Assembly (NCBI GenBank): GCA_022798155.1
Contig: JAAWLY010000041.1
Coordinates: 1-14,238 of the forward strand
DNA length: 14,238 nucleotides
Direction of reading: 5' to 3'
From: Lawsonibacter sp.
GTDB taxonomy: Bacteria > Bacillota > Clostridia > Oscillospirales > Oscillospiraceae
Within the stretch, counting starts at the first letter, position 1; every line of letters starts with the position of its first letter. The translations under genes were made by a program, and so were the position numbers. Below are positions 13,248 to 14,238 of the stretch, in pieces. The notes below the pieces were generated by a model. It saw only the letters and a program-made list of their open reading frames with translations. It ran no database searches and was not told where the DNA came from.

Positions 13248-14054
13248 ATGTCAGCCATTGGATCCATCGCAGGTTATGGCAACATCAGCGGCTACTATTC
13301 CATCTATCAAAATAGAAACGCCCATCCCGCCGGCACCGCGCCTGTCGAGGCGGTGTCTCGGGCTCAGACCACGCCTGTGCCTGCGATAGACCGCATCCCC
13401 GCTGTCCACCGTGGGGCCGCTCAGATGGTCCCCGAAGAGCAGGAGGACAGGTTCCCCTTCCCCACCCTGCGGGAGGGGGCCGACCCCGCCGAGATGGCGG
13501 TGCGCTCCCGCATCCAGTATCTGGACGGCGAGCTGGCGGACAAGGAGAACGAGCTGCTGTACTGGGACCAGTCCAAGGGGCTGGAGCGGCTGCTGCAGGG
13601 GAAAGAGACCGGGGATAACGGCGTAAAGCTGCCTTGGGAGAAGGAGGAGGCCGATCCTCTGAAACCCATCGGGCAGGAAGACGGGGCGGCCAAGACGCCC
13701 CAGGAGGTCGTGGAGGAGTCCGAGTGCCAGACCTGCAAGAACCGCAAATATCAGGATGGCTCCGACGATCCGGGCGTGTCCTTTAAGACGGCCACCCATG
13801 TGGCCCCCGAACAGGCGGCCGCCGCCGTGCGGGGACACGAACAGGAGCATGTGGTCCGGGAGCAGGCCAAGGCCCAGCGGGAGGGCCGGAAGGTAGTCAG
13901 CCAGTCGGTAACCATCCACACGGAGATCTGCCCCGAGTGCGGCGACGTGTACGTCTCCGGCGGCACCACCCGCACCACCACCAAGGCCAATCCCGTGGAG
14001 GAGACTCAGCAGAAGGACAACGAGAAGAAGTCCGGCTTTGAGGCGGTAGCATAA
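13248..14054 (+). CDS. Putative zinc metalloprotease-like protein (CxxC / HEQEH / CPEC)
   Basis: This 268-residue protein has a poorly ordered N-terminal half (Gly/Tyr-rich start, then Pro/Ala-rich) and a charged helix near 90-118. The compact C-terminal domain holds C160-x-x-C163, H197-E-Q-E-H201 and C228-P-E-C231, followed by VYVSGGTTRTTT. HExxH is the zincin catalytic motif, and the two CxxC pairs probably form a structural zinc site. The layout recalls the SprA-related / CJM1_0395-type putative metalloprotease families; this is from memory and is inferred. There is no signal peptide or membrane segment. ATG at 13248 follows GAAAGGGGTG by six bases; an in-frame GTG at 13239 lies within that ribosome site. 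It has its own promoter and terminator. Substrate and role are unknown. Confidence 0.8.
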   Translation: MSAIGSIAGYGNISGYYSIYQNRNAHPAGTAPVEAVSRAQTTPVPAIDRIPAVHRGAAQMVPEEQEDRFPFPTLREGADPAEMAVRSRIQYLDGELADKENELLYWDQSKGLERLLQGKETGDNGVKLPWEKEEADPLKPIGQEDGAAKTPQEVVEESECQTCKNRKYQDGSDDPGVSFKTATHVAPEQAAAAVRGHEQEHVVREQAKAQREGRKVVSQSVTIHTEICPECGDVYVSGGTTRTTTKANPVEETQQKDNEKKSGFEAVA

Positions 14055-14062
14055 AAAATAGG

Positions 14063-14093
14063 AACAGCCGGCCCGAGGGGCCGGCTGTTTTTT
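14063..14093 (+). terminator. Intrinsic terminator of the HEQEH protein gene
   Basis: A 12-base stem AACAGCCGGCCC / GGGCCGGCTGTT with loop GAG is followed by a T run to 14093, eight bases after the stop codon. The opposite strand would read through A-rich sequence into a T run (AAAAAATAGG complement), so it may work in both directions. Confidence 0.92.
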
Positions 14094-14094
14094 G

Positions 14095-14123
14095 TTGTCA
14101 GGAAGCCTGTGCTATGTTATAAT
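14095..14123 (+). promoter_or_regulatory. Near-consensus sigma-A promoter at the right edge
   Basis: TTGTCA (14095-14100), a 17-base spacer and TATAAT (14118-14123). It starts two bases after the T run of the preceding terminator. It drives rightward transcription from about 14130 into a leader whose gene lies beyond the window. Confidence 0.8.
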
Positions 14124-14129
14124 TCAGAA

Positions 14130-14238
14130 AGACAAATTTGAATTTGAATACCACGATTTTATGAGCGTCTATTGCTCACCGTGGGTTTTCAATAAAATCC
14201 TCCAAAAGCCTTGAAAACAAAGGATTTTTCACAGTGTG
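14130..14238 (+). other. Structured leader running off the window
   Basis: No ORF with a ribosome site is present. Three inverted repeats overlap: CCACG / CGTGG (14151-14155 with 14180-14184) enclosing TGAGC / GCTCA (14162-14166 with 14174-14178); GATTTTAT / ATAAAATC (14155-14162 with 14192-14199); and AAAATCCT / AGGATTTT (14194-14201 with 14221-14228). They cannot all form at once, which is how attenuators and riboswitches look, but it could also be a small RNA. The sequence is AT-rich unlike the coding DNA to its left. Confidence 0.4.

Noticed and set aside
1..14238. CRISPR array, insertion sequence or prophage genes
   Set aside because: No regularly spaced direct repeats and no transposase, integrase or phage structural genes were seen.

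Overview
The window looks like part of the chromosome of a GC-rich, spore-forming member of the Clostridia, most likely Oscillospiraceae (Flavonifractor / Pseudoflavonifractor / Lawsonibacter-like). This rests on the strong GC bias in coding DNA, the clostridial form of the division and cell wall (dcw) cluster, a MurE with the meso-diaminopimelate-type DNPR motif, a SpoIID-like protein, and hairpin-rich intergenic repeats of the kind seen in this family. The placement is an inference from gene content; no search was run.

Positions 1-9536 (minus strand) hold the dcw cluster. In transcription order it is mraZ, rsmH, an ftsL-like gene, a class B penicillin-binding protein with two PASTA domains, murE, mraY, ftsW and murG, the last cut by the window edge. 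It makes the lipid-linked peptidoglycan precursor (MurE, MraY, MurG), polymerises and cross-links it (FtsW with the PBP), and adds the division protein FtsL, the 16S rRNA methyltransferase RsmH and the regulator MraZ. One clear sigma-A promoter lies upstream of mraZ, followed by 10-bp-spaced repeats that resemble a MraZ operator. murF and murD, often found in this block, are absent. Several gene junctions instead carry palindromic repeats, and the ftsL-PBP junction carries a terminator-like hairpin.

Positions 9537-9966 are a 430-base AT-rich divergent intergenic region. It holds the mraZ promoter, an imperfect long inverted repeat, and an extended -10 promoter for the rightward gene.

Positions 9967-10817 (plus strand) encode a family 4 iron-sulphur uracil-DNA glycosylase and a 61-residue protein of unknown function, closed by a strong terminator.

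Positions 10816-13059 (minus strand) are a compact three-gene operon: a small beta-sandwich-like protein, a SpoIID-like protein with two peptidoglycan-binding repeats, and a second peptidoglycan-binding protein. None has a recognisable signal peptide. A spore-envelope or cortex role is plausible but not shown.

Positions 13184-14093 (plus strand) are a self-contained unit: consensus promoter, a 268-residue protein with CxxC, HEQEH and CPEC motifs (probable zinc metalloprotease-like), and a terminator. A second near-consensus promoter at 14095-14123 fires into a structured leader that runs off the window.
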